A DNA stretch of 40,796 bases, taken from assembly GCA_946480935.1 (NCBI GenBank), contig CAMLLT010000005.1, forward strand, positions 1-40,796, written 5' to 3'. The notes beneath the pieces were generated by a model. The model had not been told where the DNA came from. It saw only the letters and a program-made list of their open reading frames with translations, and searched no databases. Both the position numbers and the translations under genes were made by a program. How positions within the stretch are numbered: the first letter of the stretch is position 1; each line of letters begins with the position of its first letter. Shown in pieces: positions 8,389-16,188 of the stretch. Source of the stretch: an uncultured Bartonella sp. (GTDB lineage: Bacteria; Pseudomonadota; Alphaproteobacteria; Rhizobiales; Rhizobiaceae).

Positions 8389-8757
8389 TTAATTAATTTC
8401 TTGGCAATCCAAGCCTTCGAAACGCACGCGTATTTGACCATCGCGCGTATTTATTTCAAAAGCCGATTTTGTCCAAGCGTTTCGTAACACGTAGGTTTTT
8501 CCGTTTGCCAACTCTGCTTGAACGGTCGCATCTTTAATATCTTGAAGCGTTTCCAACGACACCTCTGGCGTTGTCGACACATCGCCTTCAATGAATGGAA
8601 CGCGGGGCAATTCGCTATAACCGTGGACGTAATCTTGACCGGCAATACCGGTTCTTTCCGTGGGGGACGGCGACACAGTAAAACCGCCCCGAAGCGGATA
8701 TTGCCGACCATCCACTTTTAACCAAGCAATGCCGGCAATCCGATTTGCTGCTGTCAT
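8389..8757 (-). CDS. Tail tube protein (Mu gpM-like)
   Basis: The 122-residue product matches the phage tail tube family of Mu gpM. It starts with NRIAGIAWLKVDGRQYPLRGGFTVSPSPTER and includes ERTGIAGQDYVHGYSELP and VPFIEGDVSTTP, the standard conserved core. It would polymerise into the inner tube that the sheath contracts around. It lies 27 bp downstream of the sheath gene, and the mRNA spacer contains a duplicated 14-bp segment. Length is normal. Confidence 0.92.
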   Translation of the reverse strand: MTAANRIAGIAWLKVDGRQYPLRGGFTVSPSPTERTGIAGQDYVHGYSELPRVPFIEGDVSTTPEVSLETLQDIKDATVQAELANGKTYVLRNAWTKSAFEINTRDGQIRVRFEGLDCQEIN

Positions 8758-8769
8758 TATTTATTTCCT

Positions 8770-8797
8770 TTTAATAAATACCCTTTAATAAATACCC
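8770..8797. repeat. 14-bp tandem duplication over the end of the sheath gene
   Basis: The sequence tttaataaataccc occurs twice head to tail (8770-8783 and 8784-8797). The inner copy contains the sheath stop codon and last codons (GIY-stop on the minus strand). The outer copy lies in the sheath-tube spacer, just before the tube gene's AAGG Shine-Dalgarno. It looks like a recent slippage duplication and leaves both genes intact. Confidence 0.85.
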
Positions 8798-10302
8798 TGA
8801 AAATCTGTCGCGGCTGCCAGCCTGAACTGCGCCAAGACACTGAACGACCGCAATCCGCCGATCAAGTACGGGTCGTAAAGTATTTCCAAGCGGTTCGGGT
8901 TGGTGTCACTGCGTTGGACGATTAAGTTGTTCTTGAAATCTCGGAGATTTTCAACAAGACCATCGTAAACCATCCTAGAATATTCAGTAACCAGTTCAGC
9001 TTTGGCCGTTGTTGGTGTGATAATCGCCTGACCAGGTGCATAAAAAGTACCATCATCTGCCAACTTATGCCGCGGGTATTTTGATGTTATTGAGTTGGCT
9101 AGTCTGGTTAAGACTTCGTCCAAAGTCGACAAAGTTGTTGCGACTTCATAGCTGTTGTCGGGGCGCCCGTAAGAGTTGAATTGATAAGACGTCTGCTCTC
9201 TGTCGATTTGCGGCGTTTCATTGTTGAAAACGGTTTGGGTCGCAAGGCCATTTGAAGCCAGTCCGTTCCGCTCTGTTTTTGAAAAACGTTCTTCTTTTTT
9301 CGCCGGCAAAATGTTTAACAGCGTCAATGTCTGCAACGGTCTTGCTGGGTCAATCGTAAAAGCAGCAGCAGCTCGAGCGGTATATGCAGCAGTCCATTCC
9401 CAGACCGGCGTCGGACTGTTTTTCTCAATAGCCAAAAACGAAAGCGTTGGATAATTTAATGTTTTGCCAAAAGAAATAAGGTCGGCATAGTTTCCTCGCT
9501 TGGCAGACCAGATTTGCCCGTAGAGCATTCTAATCCAGCCCCAGCGCCCGGTATCATCAAAACCGAATTCTGTAGCCCAAGATTTGATTGTTCCTGTGTC
9601 AGTGTGAGGCAGCGAGACAAACTTATAATTTTCATCACCCAATGCAGCGATAGCCGAGGTCCAATCCGGGACGCCAGTACCACCGGTCAAAAAGTTATCA
9701 AAAGTAAGCGTTAGGCCTGTTGGTCTTTCGTCGAATTCTGTCGAGCGATTTGTCGTGTTTTCAAAAATTGAAATGTCATTGCCCGTTTGACCTTTCCATT
9801 TAGCAGCCAAAGTAACTGCTTCAGCCGATGCGGTTGCGGTCACAGGCAGCGAACCCATGCTGTTGATCTTGTCTGCTATATTTTGCGCAACTGTCGCGGC
9901 TGCATCGTCCAGATTTACACCGATATTTACTTCTTGTCCGGCGATTAGCAGGCTGTAAATGCCGGCATCTGTCGCAGTGCCAGAAATATTTATAGATCCT
10001 TTTGCAACTGTACCTTCCATTGGCTGTTGAATAGCCATGCAGTAGACATTTTGACTTTTGTTATTTGCGTAAAAAGTCGAATAGGCTCGTTCAAGTGGGC
10101 TGCCTAGACCAAACAGAGATGCGGCTTGCGAAGGCGAACCAACGGCGATTGGTTCATTAAGTTTTGCTCCATCAAACGCATAATCGACAAGGAGCGCAGG
10201 TTTATTGCCGGTTGCAGTGTTTGCCTGGGAATTGTCGACTTCGATCGAAACCAACGGCACTTTCCAGTCGGCTGGAATGTTATTAAAACTAACCCCTGTC
10301 AT
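8785..10302 (-). CDS. Contractile tail sheath protein (Mu gpL-like)
   Basis: The 505-residue protein begins MTGVSFNNIPADWKVPLVSIEVDNSQA, the typical opening of Mu gpL sheath proteins. It carries GTGVPDWTSAIAALGDENYKFV and the C-terminal core LRDFKNNLIVQRSDTNPNRLEILYDP, ending in a beta-strand LRSFSVLAQFRL. The C-terminal part forms the conserved sheath handshake domain that drives contraction. This gene is the clearest proof that the phage is a myovirus. It overlaps the DUF2635 gene stop by 4 bp (10299-10302). Confidence 0.95.
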   Translation of the reverse strand: MTGVSFNNIPADWKVPLVSIEVDNSQANTATGNKPALLVDYAFDGAKLNEPIAVGSPSQAASLFGLGSPLERAYSTFYANNKSQNVYCMAIQQPMEGTVAKGSINISGTATDAGIYSLLIAGQEVNIGVNLDDAAATVAQNIADKINSMGSLPVTATASAEAVTLAAKWKGQTGNDISIFENTTNRSTEFDERPTGLTLTFDNFLTGGTGVPDWTSAIAALGDENYKFVSLPHTDTGTIKSWATEFGFDDTGRWGWIRMLYGQIWSAKRGNYADLISFGKTLNYPTLSFLAIEKNSPTPVWEWTAAYTARAAAAFTIDPARPLQTLTLLNILPAKKEERFSKTERNGLASNGLATQTVFNNETPQIDREQTSYQFNSYGRPDNSYEVATTLSTLDEVLTRLANSITSKYPRHKLADDGTFYAPGQAIITPTTAKAELVTEYSRMVYDGLVENLRDFKNNLIVQRSDTNPNRLEILYDPYLIGGLRSFSVLAQFRLAAATDFQGIY

Positions 10303-10529
10303 TTTTCATCCTTGTTTTTTTTCATGTTTGCAGCAGAAGCCGCCGTGGGGGAAATAGGTGTCGGCAAAGGGATGTTTTTGTTGACGGCAATGATGTTCCC
10401 ATCCCTAAGTCGACGAGCAGTGAATTGATCGTCCGGCCAATAGCCGCCGGCGTCCGGCAAAACAATGTTTCCAGCCGGATGTGTTAAATTCTGCCCTGCT
10501 GTTGCAGGGCGAACAAAAATTTTATTCAT
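10299..10529 (-). CDS. DUF2635 protein (Mu gp38-like)
   Basis: The ORF track starts at 10607, but the ATG at 10529 gives the family start MNKIFVRPATAGQNLTHPAG and has a GGAG Shine-Dalgarno upstream. The core with NIVLPDAGGYWPDDQFTARRLRDGNI matches DUF2635, the family of Mu gp38, which precedes the sheath gene in Mu-like phages. The upstream 26 codons of the longer ORF would read back through an intrinsic terminator hairpin, a further argument for the shorter 76-residue protein. Molecular role is unknown; it is presumably a tail assembly accessory. Confidence 0.8.
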   Translation of the reverse strand: MNKIFVRPATAGQNLTHPAGNIVLPDAGGYWPDDQFTARRLRDGNIIAVNKNIPLPTPISPTAASAANMKKNKDEK

Positions 10530-10547
10530 GTATAAAAAGCTCCATAA

Positions 10548-10572
10548 CAAAAAAGCCCGGACAAACGGGCTA
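10548..10572 (-). terminator. Intrinsic terminator between head and tail modules
   Basis: On the minus strand the sequence AGCCCG-TTTGTC-CGGGCT is followed by a run of six Ts. The 6-bp stem covers 10554-10571 and overlaps the stop codon of the 10570-11079 gene. A shorter A/T run on the other side would allow weaker plus-strand termination. It sits between head-completion and tail genes of one cluster, so it may set relative expression or be bypassed by antitermination. Confidence 0.7.
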
Positions 10573-11079
10573 ATTTTTTCGGCAAAACTTGACTGTCGGC
10601 TGTTCATCGCTCGTCTCCATCGTCGGCGGGTAATCGACGCGCTTTAAAAATGTCATTTCCAGCCGATTTTCGATTAAGAAAACGTCGCCTTGATCGGGAT
10701 AAAAACGGCGTGAATTTGTTCGCAAAACTGCTTCGAACAGCCCATCATTTTTCAGAGGCGAAATGAAAGTTTCGTCGGTCAACAATGCTGTTTCGATTTT
10801 TGTCAAATATTCATCGGCCTGAAGGTCAATCGCCGGTACATCTTTACCACCGCCGACGGTGACAGAAATACCAATGGTGATTTCTGCTTCAAAATGCGGA
10901 TAACCTGCATTCGCGTCTCCGTCTGCATTTTTTGTTTCCGACAACAAAAACACACAACAAAGAGGTACTTCGTTTTGTTGAACGGTCGGTGTTGGCTGGT
11001 TACGAACGTTTTTGAAAAGTTCTGAAGAGATAATTTTTTTTGTTATTGCATCACGAATTTTTAGGCCTTCGCTGCTCAT
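10570..11079 (-). CDS. Probable tail terminator/neck protein (gp37 / gpU position)
   Basis: This 169-residue protein starts MSSEGLKIRDAITKKIISSELF and has a PLCCVFLLSETKNADGD strand and a DVFLIENRLEMTFLKRVDYPP segment. This helix-then-beta layout, with a reference to input values then a beta hairpin, is like minor tail/tail terminator proteins of the gpU/Mu gp37 class. Its position between the head-tail connector and the DUF2635/sheath genes fits that role. Sequence similarity alone is weak, so the function rests mainly on gene order. It ends in the terminator hairpin described above. Confidence 0.55.
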   Translation of the reverse strand: MSSEGLKIRDAITKKIISSELFKNVRNQPTPTVQQNEVPLCCVFLLSETKNADGDANAGYPHFEAEITIGISVTVGGGKDVPAIDLQADEYLTKIETALLTDETFISPLKNDGLFEAVLRTNSRRFYPDQGDVFLIENRLEMTFLKRVDYPPTMETSDEQPTVKFCRKN

Positions 11080-11092
11080 TTTATCCCCTCGG

Positions 11093-11398
11093 TTATTCTT
11101 TTTTCAAAGTTAAAGAAGCCGCGCCCTGACCGTCGTTTTCGACATTTTCGATCATGTAATATTCGCCGCGCAACAAAACGCGGTTTCCTGCAACCGGCGT
11201 ATTTTTAAAATCCGCCAGTCTAATGCTTAAAGTTGTTTTGAAGACCTGCAAACCGGTATCGCCTTCTAACGAGGCGATCATAGGTGTCATTGTTAGAATA
11301 CCACTGGTCTTGATTGTCTCATTACCGATAACAATGGTAATCGGTTCACCGAAAGCGGCTTGCCCGGCCTTTAAAACAAGTGCATCAAAATCAATCAT
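11093..11398 (-). CDS. Head-tail joining protein (lambda gpFII-like)
   Basis: The 101-residue product begins MIDFDALVLKAGQAAFGEPITIV. It has TTLSIRLADFKNTPVAGNRVLLRGEYYMIENVENDGQG, the beta-barrel pattern of lambda FII/phage attachment proteins that cap the head and receive the tail. Its start overlaps the capsid stop as ATGA (11395-11398), and it directly follows the major capsid gene as in lambda-type heads. Length matches gpFII (~117). Confidence 0.75.
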   Translation of the reverse strand: MIDFDALVLKAGQAAFGEPITIVIGNETIKTSGILTMTPMIASLEGDTGLQVFKTTLSIRLADFKNTPVAGNRVLLRGEYYMIENVENDGQGAASLTLKKE

Positions 11399-12435
11399 TT
11401 TGATTTTTTGCTAGATATTGGTGTAACGCCAGTAAGCAGCATTTCAGGACGTGTGCAAATAAAAAGCGGATAGCTATACAATTCAAATTTTTGCCATGCT
11501 TGCCGTTCAAGATCAGGAATCGACAATGCGTATTTTTCCACGCCGGGCGTGTTGATCCACGGAGAAAATTCTGCTGGTGAATACACCACTTTAAAAACAT
11601 CTTCTCCCTTTACCGGGAAGAATGAAGCTTGGCCTGGTTTGATAGCGACGGTACTATTGTCGCTTGTTCCACGGTAGTTATGCCACCAGATGCCACCAAA
11701 CTTGAAACTACTAAAAACGCTACCGGAATCATTTCGCAACTGCTCTGCTGCATTCCAATTGATAAAAAATTGCTTGACCGACGGATGGGCAATCAACGCA
11801 TCATAAAATTCATCAGAAGCAAGAGCGTGCACTTCCGTCACTGGTGTAAAAGCACTTTCGCCGGCACGCTGCATTTTCCGGACAATATGTTTACATACGT
11901 TGCTGACTTCAGTTGATGGGTCATCCAAGCGAAAATCAATCACATCCGGAACAGCAATGCCAAATTCATCGTACCAATTATTAATGACAGAGCCATCCGC
12001 ATCTGTCACAATACCCTGAACAGCCCCAAGTCGCATATTTTCTTTCGTTAAACGAATATCATTATCAATGCGAACCAGTTGGCGTGCTACCTCTGTTTGA
12101 ACCTGCATTAGTTCGTTTTCAGAGCCAAATTCACGGATTCCTGTCAGTGAATCTGCGTAAATTGTCGTTGATTTCGACAAGCGGACCGTTGGAAAATAAC
12201 GGATATCTCTTTTATCTTTTGCCAGTTCTTCCGGAGCTGTGCCGATAGCGCTAGTTTTAACGAGTGCCAAATGACCTTCGCGTTTTTCGATTGAAGCAAA
12301 ACGTGTCCGGATCGGTTCCGGTTCAAAAATTTGGAGTTCGTCGAGAAGAGAGGGGACAAAAGGTAATTTTTCGATCCCTTTAGTCAACTGTACAGTCGAA
12401 AACGCATCATTGCGAAAAATATTCATAGAAACCAT
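11395..12435 (-). CDS. Major capsid protein (lambda gpE family)
   Basis: The 346-residue protein belongs to the Phage_cap_E family. It starts with MNIFRNDAFSTVQLTKGIEKLPFVPSLL after three extra residues and has IFEPEPIRTRFASIEKREGHLALV, PEELAKDKRDIRYFPTVRL and a TKENMRLGAVQGIVTDADGSV segment. These are standard landmarks of this HK97-fold capsid family. An AAGGA Shine-Dalgarno 11 bases before the first ATG favours the 12435 start. It follows the decoration protein, as in lambda D-E order. Confidence 0.93.
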   Translation of the reverse strand: MVSMNIFRNDAFSTVQLTKGIEKLPFVPSLLDELQIFEPEPIRTRFASIEKREGHLALVKTSAIGTAPEELAKDKRDIRYFPTVRLSKSTTIYADSLTGIREFGSENELMQVQTEVARQLVRIDNDIRLTKENMRLGAVQGIVTDADGSVINNWYDEFGIAVPDVIDFRLDDPSTEVSNVCKHIVRKMQRAGESAFTPVTEVHALASDEFYDALIAHPSVKQFFINWNAAEQLRNDSGSVFSSFKFGGIWWHNYRGTSDNSTVAIKPGQASFFPVKGEDVFKVVYSPAEFSPWINTPGVEKYALSIPDLERQAWQKFELYSYPLFICTRPEMLLTGVTPISSKKSK

Positions 12436-12447
12436 TAGAAAAAATCC

Positions 12448-12825
12448 TTATCGAGCTGAAATACCGACATTTTTTAACTGCAAAAGTTTTTGCGCTACCA
12501 ACTCTTCCGTATCGACCGAAGCGTCAAAAACAAGTTTTGATTTGACGACTTCGGCTGTTCTTGCCAGTGCAGCCGCTTGTTTTTCCCCGGTCGCCGTGTC
12601 AACTTCCGTTAGAAGAACCGCGCAAGCAACTTCTGAACCATCTGTTGCGGTTGCTGTCGATGGTACGTATTTATTTGTTTCGGTGATTTTTCCCAAAACT
12701 GTACCTGGCTTCAAAATTCCCAAATTTGCGGGAATTGTAACGTTATCGCGCGAAATATAGCCGGGGGCTTCGGAAACCATTGCTTCGAATGGTAAGTTAC
12801 CTAATGTGTAAACGGGTGATGTCAT
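12448..12825 (-). CDS. Head decoration protein (lambda gpD-like)
   Basis: The family start MTSPVYTLGNLPFEAMVSEAPGYIS lies at 12825, with TAGGT upstream. The ORF-track start at 12876 would run back into the protease gene and adds 17 unrelated residues. The protein (125 residues) has GILKPGTVLGKI and ACAVLLTEVDTATGEKQAAAL, typical of head decoration proteins that trimerise on the capsid surface and stabilise it after DNA packaging. It lies 18 bp after the protease stop, immediately before the capsid gene. Confidence 0.88.
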   Translation of the reverse strand: MTSPVYTLGNLPFEAMVSEAPGYISRDNVTIPANLGILKPGTVLGKITETNKYVPSTATATDGSEVACAVLLTEVDTATGEKQAAALARTAEVVKSKLVFDASVDTEELVAQKLLQLKNVGISAR

Positions 12826-12842
12826 TTTACCTATCTTTTTTG

Positions 12843-14042
12843 TTATTTGCTGATTTTTTTGATCGCGGTCGCCCAACTGGCTTCGACCTCTGCATCGGTC
12901 ATTGCGCTGCTTTTGTAAGCTCTAATATTCGTGATGTTTTGGTCTGATTTTTTTTGAGCCAGGAGAGCTTTGCTAACCGACGTTACAGACATACCGTTGC
13001 TCAAATATTTGACGGCTTTTTCAGGACAGCCTGCCAAAGTACAAAGAGCTGTTATTTTTTTCGCACGTTTGAAGCCCCGCATGTATGCCGCTCGAGCACT
13101 CATCTTTTTTGCGCGGGCACGTGCACGAGAAACCGTTTTAGTTCCGTCATCGTCATCATCATCAGCGTCGATTTTATCGTCATCGTCATCATCGGCGTCG
13201 ATTTTATCGTCATCGTCGTCGTCGTCCGCGTCGATTTTTTCGTCATCATCATCGGCGTCGATTTTATCGTCATCGTCGTCATCATCTGCACGACTACGAG
13301 CTTTACCGCGCGCTTTGGGCTTTAAGTCCGGATCATCTTCATCGGCGTCCATACGGGCGGTCAGTTCTTCGATTTTTTTTTCGATATTTTCTAGCCTTTC
13401 ATCGGTATCGGTGTTCTGGTTTTCAGAATTATCGGTATCCATTCTTGTTTTTGCTTTCGTTACCATTTTTGCTTTTTCCATTTTTGCTTTTTTAACTGCG
13501 CGTTGAAGAAAACGCGGAAGGCATTTCATGTTGATTTTTGCTTGTACGTTTTTGATAATTTCATCACAAAAACCCAATGAAAGCGCTTCTTCTGCACTCA
13601 TCAGACGGTCTTCAGCCATCAATTGTTCGACAAAATCTTCACTTTGCCCACTGCGAAGTGCGTAAATTTCGGCAAAAGATTTCGTCATTTTTTCCAAGTC
13701 ACTAGCCAGTGCTGTGAGCTCGGAGGAGGTCCCGATTGTTTCGGCATGTGGTTCGTGTATTAGTAAAAATGTGCCAGTACACATTTCAATCCGATCACCA
13801 GCCATCGCTATGAGTGACGCGGCGGATGCCGCTATGCCTTCAATGCGACAGACAATTTTTGCATCAAAGTTCTTGAGCACATGGAAAATGCCAATACCTT
13901 CACTAACATCTCCACCCGGAGAATTAATGCGGACAAGTAATTCATCTACCTTACCAATTTTCTTCAGTTGCTCCTGAATCGCCAAAGTGGTAACGATGTT
14001 ACTGCCACCGCCAATTTCGTCGAAAATGGTGATTTCGTTCAT
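12843..14042 (-). CDS. ClpP/S49-type prohead protease with Asp-rich scaffold-like tail
   Basis: The 399-residue product has an N-terminal ClpP-like serine protease domain (about 1-165). Visible signatures are VRINSPGGDVSEGIGIFHVL, the nucleophile in GIAASAAS (Ser73), the histidine in LLIHEPH (His96) and a likely Asp160 in LGFCDEI. Residues ~205-235 form a coiled coil (LENIEKKIEELTAR). Residues 252-300 are a tandem of KIDADDDDDD units. The basic C-terminus resembles prohead scaffold regions. It should process head proteins during maturation, the C-terminal part acting as scaffold. The Asp block is unusual for the family. It is head-to-head with the Rap1a-like moron. Confidence 0.88.
   Translation of the reverse strand: MNEITIFDEIGGGSNIVTTLAIQEQLKKIGKVDELLVRINSPGGDVSEGIGIFHVLKNFDAKIVCRIEGIAASAASLIAMAGDRIEMCTGTFLLIHEPHAETIGTSSELTALASDLEKMTKSFAEIYALRSGQSEDFVEQLMAEDRLMSAEEALSLGFCDEIIKNVQAKINMKCLPRFLQRAVKKAKMEKAKMVTKAKTRMDTDNSENQNTDTDERLENIEKKIEELTARMDADEDDPDLKPKARGKARSRADDDDDDDKIDADDDDEKIDADDDDDDDKIDADDDDDDKIDADDDDDDGTKTVSRARARAKKMSARAAYMRGFKRAKKITALCTLAGCPEKAVKYLSNGMSVTSVSKALLAQKKSDQNITNIRAYKSSAMTDAEVEASWATAIKKISK
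13145..13290. repeat. In-frame 27/30/33-bp tandem repeats encoding KIDADDDDDD
   Basis: Units starting attttatcgtcatcg occur at 13171, 13201, 13234 and 13261, with a partial unit before them. Their lengths are 30, 33, 27 and 30 bp, all multiples of three, differing by whole gtc/atc triplets. On the minus strand they encode Asp-runs separated by KIDA or EKIDA. Length variation by single codons suggests slippage under frame selection. Confidence 0.9.
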
Positions 14043-14092
14043 TTTGTTTTCATCTCGAATTCTTAATTATTTTCTGGAGGGAAAAGAAAACT

Positions 14093-14431
14093 ATGAAGAT
14101 ATTTGGATTTGCCGCATTGGTTGCAGCGTTATCTTTTTCCCCGTCGATAGCCGCCGCCAATAGTTTTTTTTTAAGCGGTAATGACCTTTACAAGGGTTGC
14201 AAAATCAACAGCCCCGAGGCCGCAGATTACATACTCGGAGTTGTTGACACGTTTGGCGTGTTCGAAAGTGCATTAACAACAAAAATGTTTTGCTTGCCAG
14301 CCAATGCCACAGGCACGCAATTAACTGACATGGTCTGCAAAAATTTAAAAGAAAACCCTGACATCAGGCATCAAAACGCCGCCGAGTTAGTTTCCGGAAC
14401 TTTTTTTACCGCTTTCCCCTGCAAAGACTAA
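14093..14431 (+). CDS. Secreted Rap1a/Tai-like immunity-family protein (moron)
   Basis: This 112-residue protein is the only plus-strand gene inside the late cluster. A signal peptide (MKIFGFAALVAALSFSPSIAAA) precedes a domain with SGNDLYKGCK, YILGVVDTFGVFE, CLPANATGTQLTDMVCKNL and PDIRHQNAAELVSGTFFTAFPC. This cysteine/GND-LY/RH-A-AFPC pattern is the Rap1a/Tai family, known for immunity proteins that neutralise type VI amidase effectors in the periplasm. Family members are also common phage cargo of unknown role. It has a strong GGAGGG Shine-Dalgarno and a weak TTGTTT/TATTTT promoter candidate overlapping the protease start. Transcribed against the late operon, it is likely expressed in the lysogen. 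Its stop abuts the portal stop. Confidence 0.85.
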   Translation: MKIFGFAALVAALSFSPSIAAANSFFLSGNDLYKGCKINSPEAADYILGVVDTFGVFESALTTKMFCLPANATGTQLTDMVCKNLKENPDIRHQNAAELVSGTFFTAFPCKD

Positions 14432-15982
14432 TTAAGGGCTGTTGTAACCATTTTGTTGATCGTCTTCTTCATCCGTCCCCGGCGGATTACCGTTTTCGGG
14501 TTGTGCTGAAAGGTTCGTCTGTCCGCCGGGGAGACAAGAATTCTCATCATCAAATTTTATGCCTAAATTTTTTGACCTTTCAGCATCTGCGGCAATCCTT
14601 TTATCCGTTTCGACAGGGTCGGAACCACTGGCAACAATCACGTCTGAGCGCGATTTGAACCCGTTGTCGACAGCCAATTTTTCTGCCTGTAAGTCATGCA
14701 ACGGATCTATCCAATCGCGGCGCGGTGGTATCCATTTGACCTTGTTATATAATCTTTGTTTTTCCGGATAATCCGGGAGGTCTATTGCGTCGGCAATAAC
14801 TGCATATTTTATAAAAGTTGCCCAAATCGGTTTACAAAGCTGATGGATGATGCAAGTGTGCTGAAGCTGTTCCAACCGTGCTCTAAACTCGATCATGCCT
14901 TGCCGAGCAGATGAGTAATTCGCCTTTTCATAATCGCCAGTCATGTTCATATACGGAACGCCCATACCGGCGGACGCGGCCAGGATGTTACGATATTGAA
15001 AAGGTTCATAACTATTGCCAACTTCGGCCGGTTCGGCAAATCGTATATCATCGCCTTTATCTAACAACTGAATTGTGCCGGGTTCCAAAACAGGCAAATC
15101 AGTATATCTATTTGGCGCACCTAAGTTATCAATATCATTTTCACCAAAAAACTGTTCAGCAGGCAATGGTGTTGTAATGAATGCAGAAAACATTGATGCC
15201 TTGCGTTTTCTTTCAAGCTCGGCATCATCGAATTGCTCAAGTTGCCAGAGTTTTAAGACAGATGCAACGACCCACGGGGCGCCTCGCATTTGCCCAGGAC
15301 GAAGAGGCCGGAAAATGTGCAAAATCTCGTCGGCCGGGATGCGTTCATAAAGATCACCACTGGTCTTTTCGCTAATAAAATCGCCTGGGTAGTTCCTGAA
15401 AAACCAGTAAGCTATTCGTTTGCCGGTATTGTCTACTTCGATGCCATTGACAATAAAATGACCGTCCGTTGTGCTGCCCGTTTTACTGTAATCCAGCATC
15501 TCACTTTCGAGTAATTGAATTTTTAAAGGCACAACAGAAGAGGCATCTTCTCCAATATGCAACCGGACAAAACACTCTCCGGCTTCAAACATGGCGCGGG
15601 CGATCAGTGCCTGAAGGCCATAAAAATCAGTTAAATTATCAAAGTCTGCTGCTTCGACCCAATCTTCCCAAAGGTCTGTTAGCTCTTGAACAATTTTTTT
15701 GTCATCAATCAGGAGGGACGGCTTAACGCCTTTTCCTATTAGATTTGAAACGAAACTTTCAATAGCCGAAACCGCGTATGGATTGTTACGTACTAAGTCA
15801 CGCGCGCGAGCACGCAAAATTTTCCCATCTGAAAAAAGAATCTGATTGATGCTTTCGCTAGAAGGGAACCAGTTCGACAGGCGTTTTTGTGACCTTGCGG
15901 CCTCATATGGGTTGTTTAAAAACGCTTTCGCCGTTTTTTTCGCTTTACCGGTTATTTTTGATTTTTTATGTTTTTTGCTCAT
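14432..15982 (-). CDS. Portal protein (lambda gpB family)
   Basis: The track's 540-residue ORF starts inside gpW; the ATG at 15982, one base after the gpW stop TAA, gives MSKKHKKSKITGKAKKTAKA and about 516 residues. Lambda-family portal landmarks follow: NNPYEAARSQKRLSNWFPSSES, RARDLVRNNPYAVSAIESFVSNLIGKG, a HIFRPLRPGQMRGAPWVVASVLKL clip/stem segment and YSSARQGMIEFR. The portal forms the dodecameric DNA gate and docks terminase. The C-terminus is acidic and disordered. No good Shine-Dalgarno is seen, so coupling to gpW is likely. Confidence 0.92.
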   Translation of the reverse strand: MSKKHKKSKITGKAKKTAKAFLNNPYEAARSQKRLSNWFPSSESINQILFSDGKILRARARDLVRNNPYAVSAIESFVSNLIGKGVKPSLLIDDKKIVQELTDLWEDWVEAADFDNLTDFYGLQALIARAMFEAGECFVRLHIGEDASSVVPLKIQLLESEMLDYSKTGSTTDGHFIVNGIEVDNTGKRIAYWFFRNYPGDFISEKTSGDLYERIPADEILHIFRPLRPGQMRGAPWVVASVLKLWQLEQFDDAELERKRKASMFSAFITTPLPAEQFFGENDIDNLGAPNRYTDLPVLEPGTIQLLDKGDDIRFAEPAEVGNSYEPFQYRNILAASAGMGVPYMNMTGDYEKANYSSARQGMIEFRARLEQLQHTCIIHQLCKPIWATFIKYAVIADAIDLPDYPEKQRLYNKVKWIPPRRDWIDPLHDLQAEKLAVDNGFKSRSDVIVASGSDPVETDKRIAADAERSKNLGIKFDDENSCLPGGQTNLSAQPENGNPPGTDEEDDQQNGYNSP

Positions 15983-15983
15983 G

Positions 15984-16184
15984 TTACAAATTTTTGGTGC
16001 ACAATGGCGAAATACGTCTTCTATTCTTCTTCCCCAAAGATAGTTCTTGCTCAATCATTGCAAGCGTTCGTCGCATTTCATCCAAGGAACGATAAGTGAC
16101 GCTTTTTCCTTCGTAAGAAACGCTGGTCGCACCACTCGCTATAGCAGATGCCAAAGCATCACGATCGGCTTGTGTAAATGCCAT
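15984..16184 (-). CDS. Head-tail joining protein gpW-like
   Basis: The 66-residue protein starts MAFTQADRDALASAIASGATSVSYEGKSVTYRSLDEMRRTLAMIE, which matches the small gpW family. The pattern is a helix, then beta hairpin around VSYEGKSVTYRS, then helix. gpW binds the portal after DNA packaging and is needed for tail attachment. It sits between terminase large subunit and portal as in lambda (A-W-B), 4 bp after terL. Length equals lambda gpW (68). Confidence 0.9.
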   Translation of the reverse strand: MAFTQADRDALASAIASGATSVSYEGKSVTYRSLDEMRRTLAMIEQELSLGKKNRRRISPLCTKNL

Positions 16185-16188
16185 TTTT

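Noticed and set aside
13145-13290. Possible CRISPR array from regular 30-bp units
   Set aside because: Units are contiguous without unique spacers, vary 27-33 bp in whole codons and encode an Asp-rich stretch of the protease frame.
12970-13506. 178-residue plus-strand ORF rich in Ser
   Set aside because: It is the antisense shadow of the Asp-rich protease region; Ser runs are produced by reading the GTC/ATC repeats backwards, with no ribosome-binding site.
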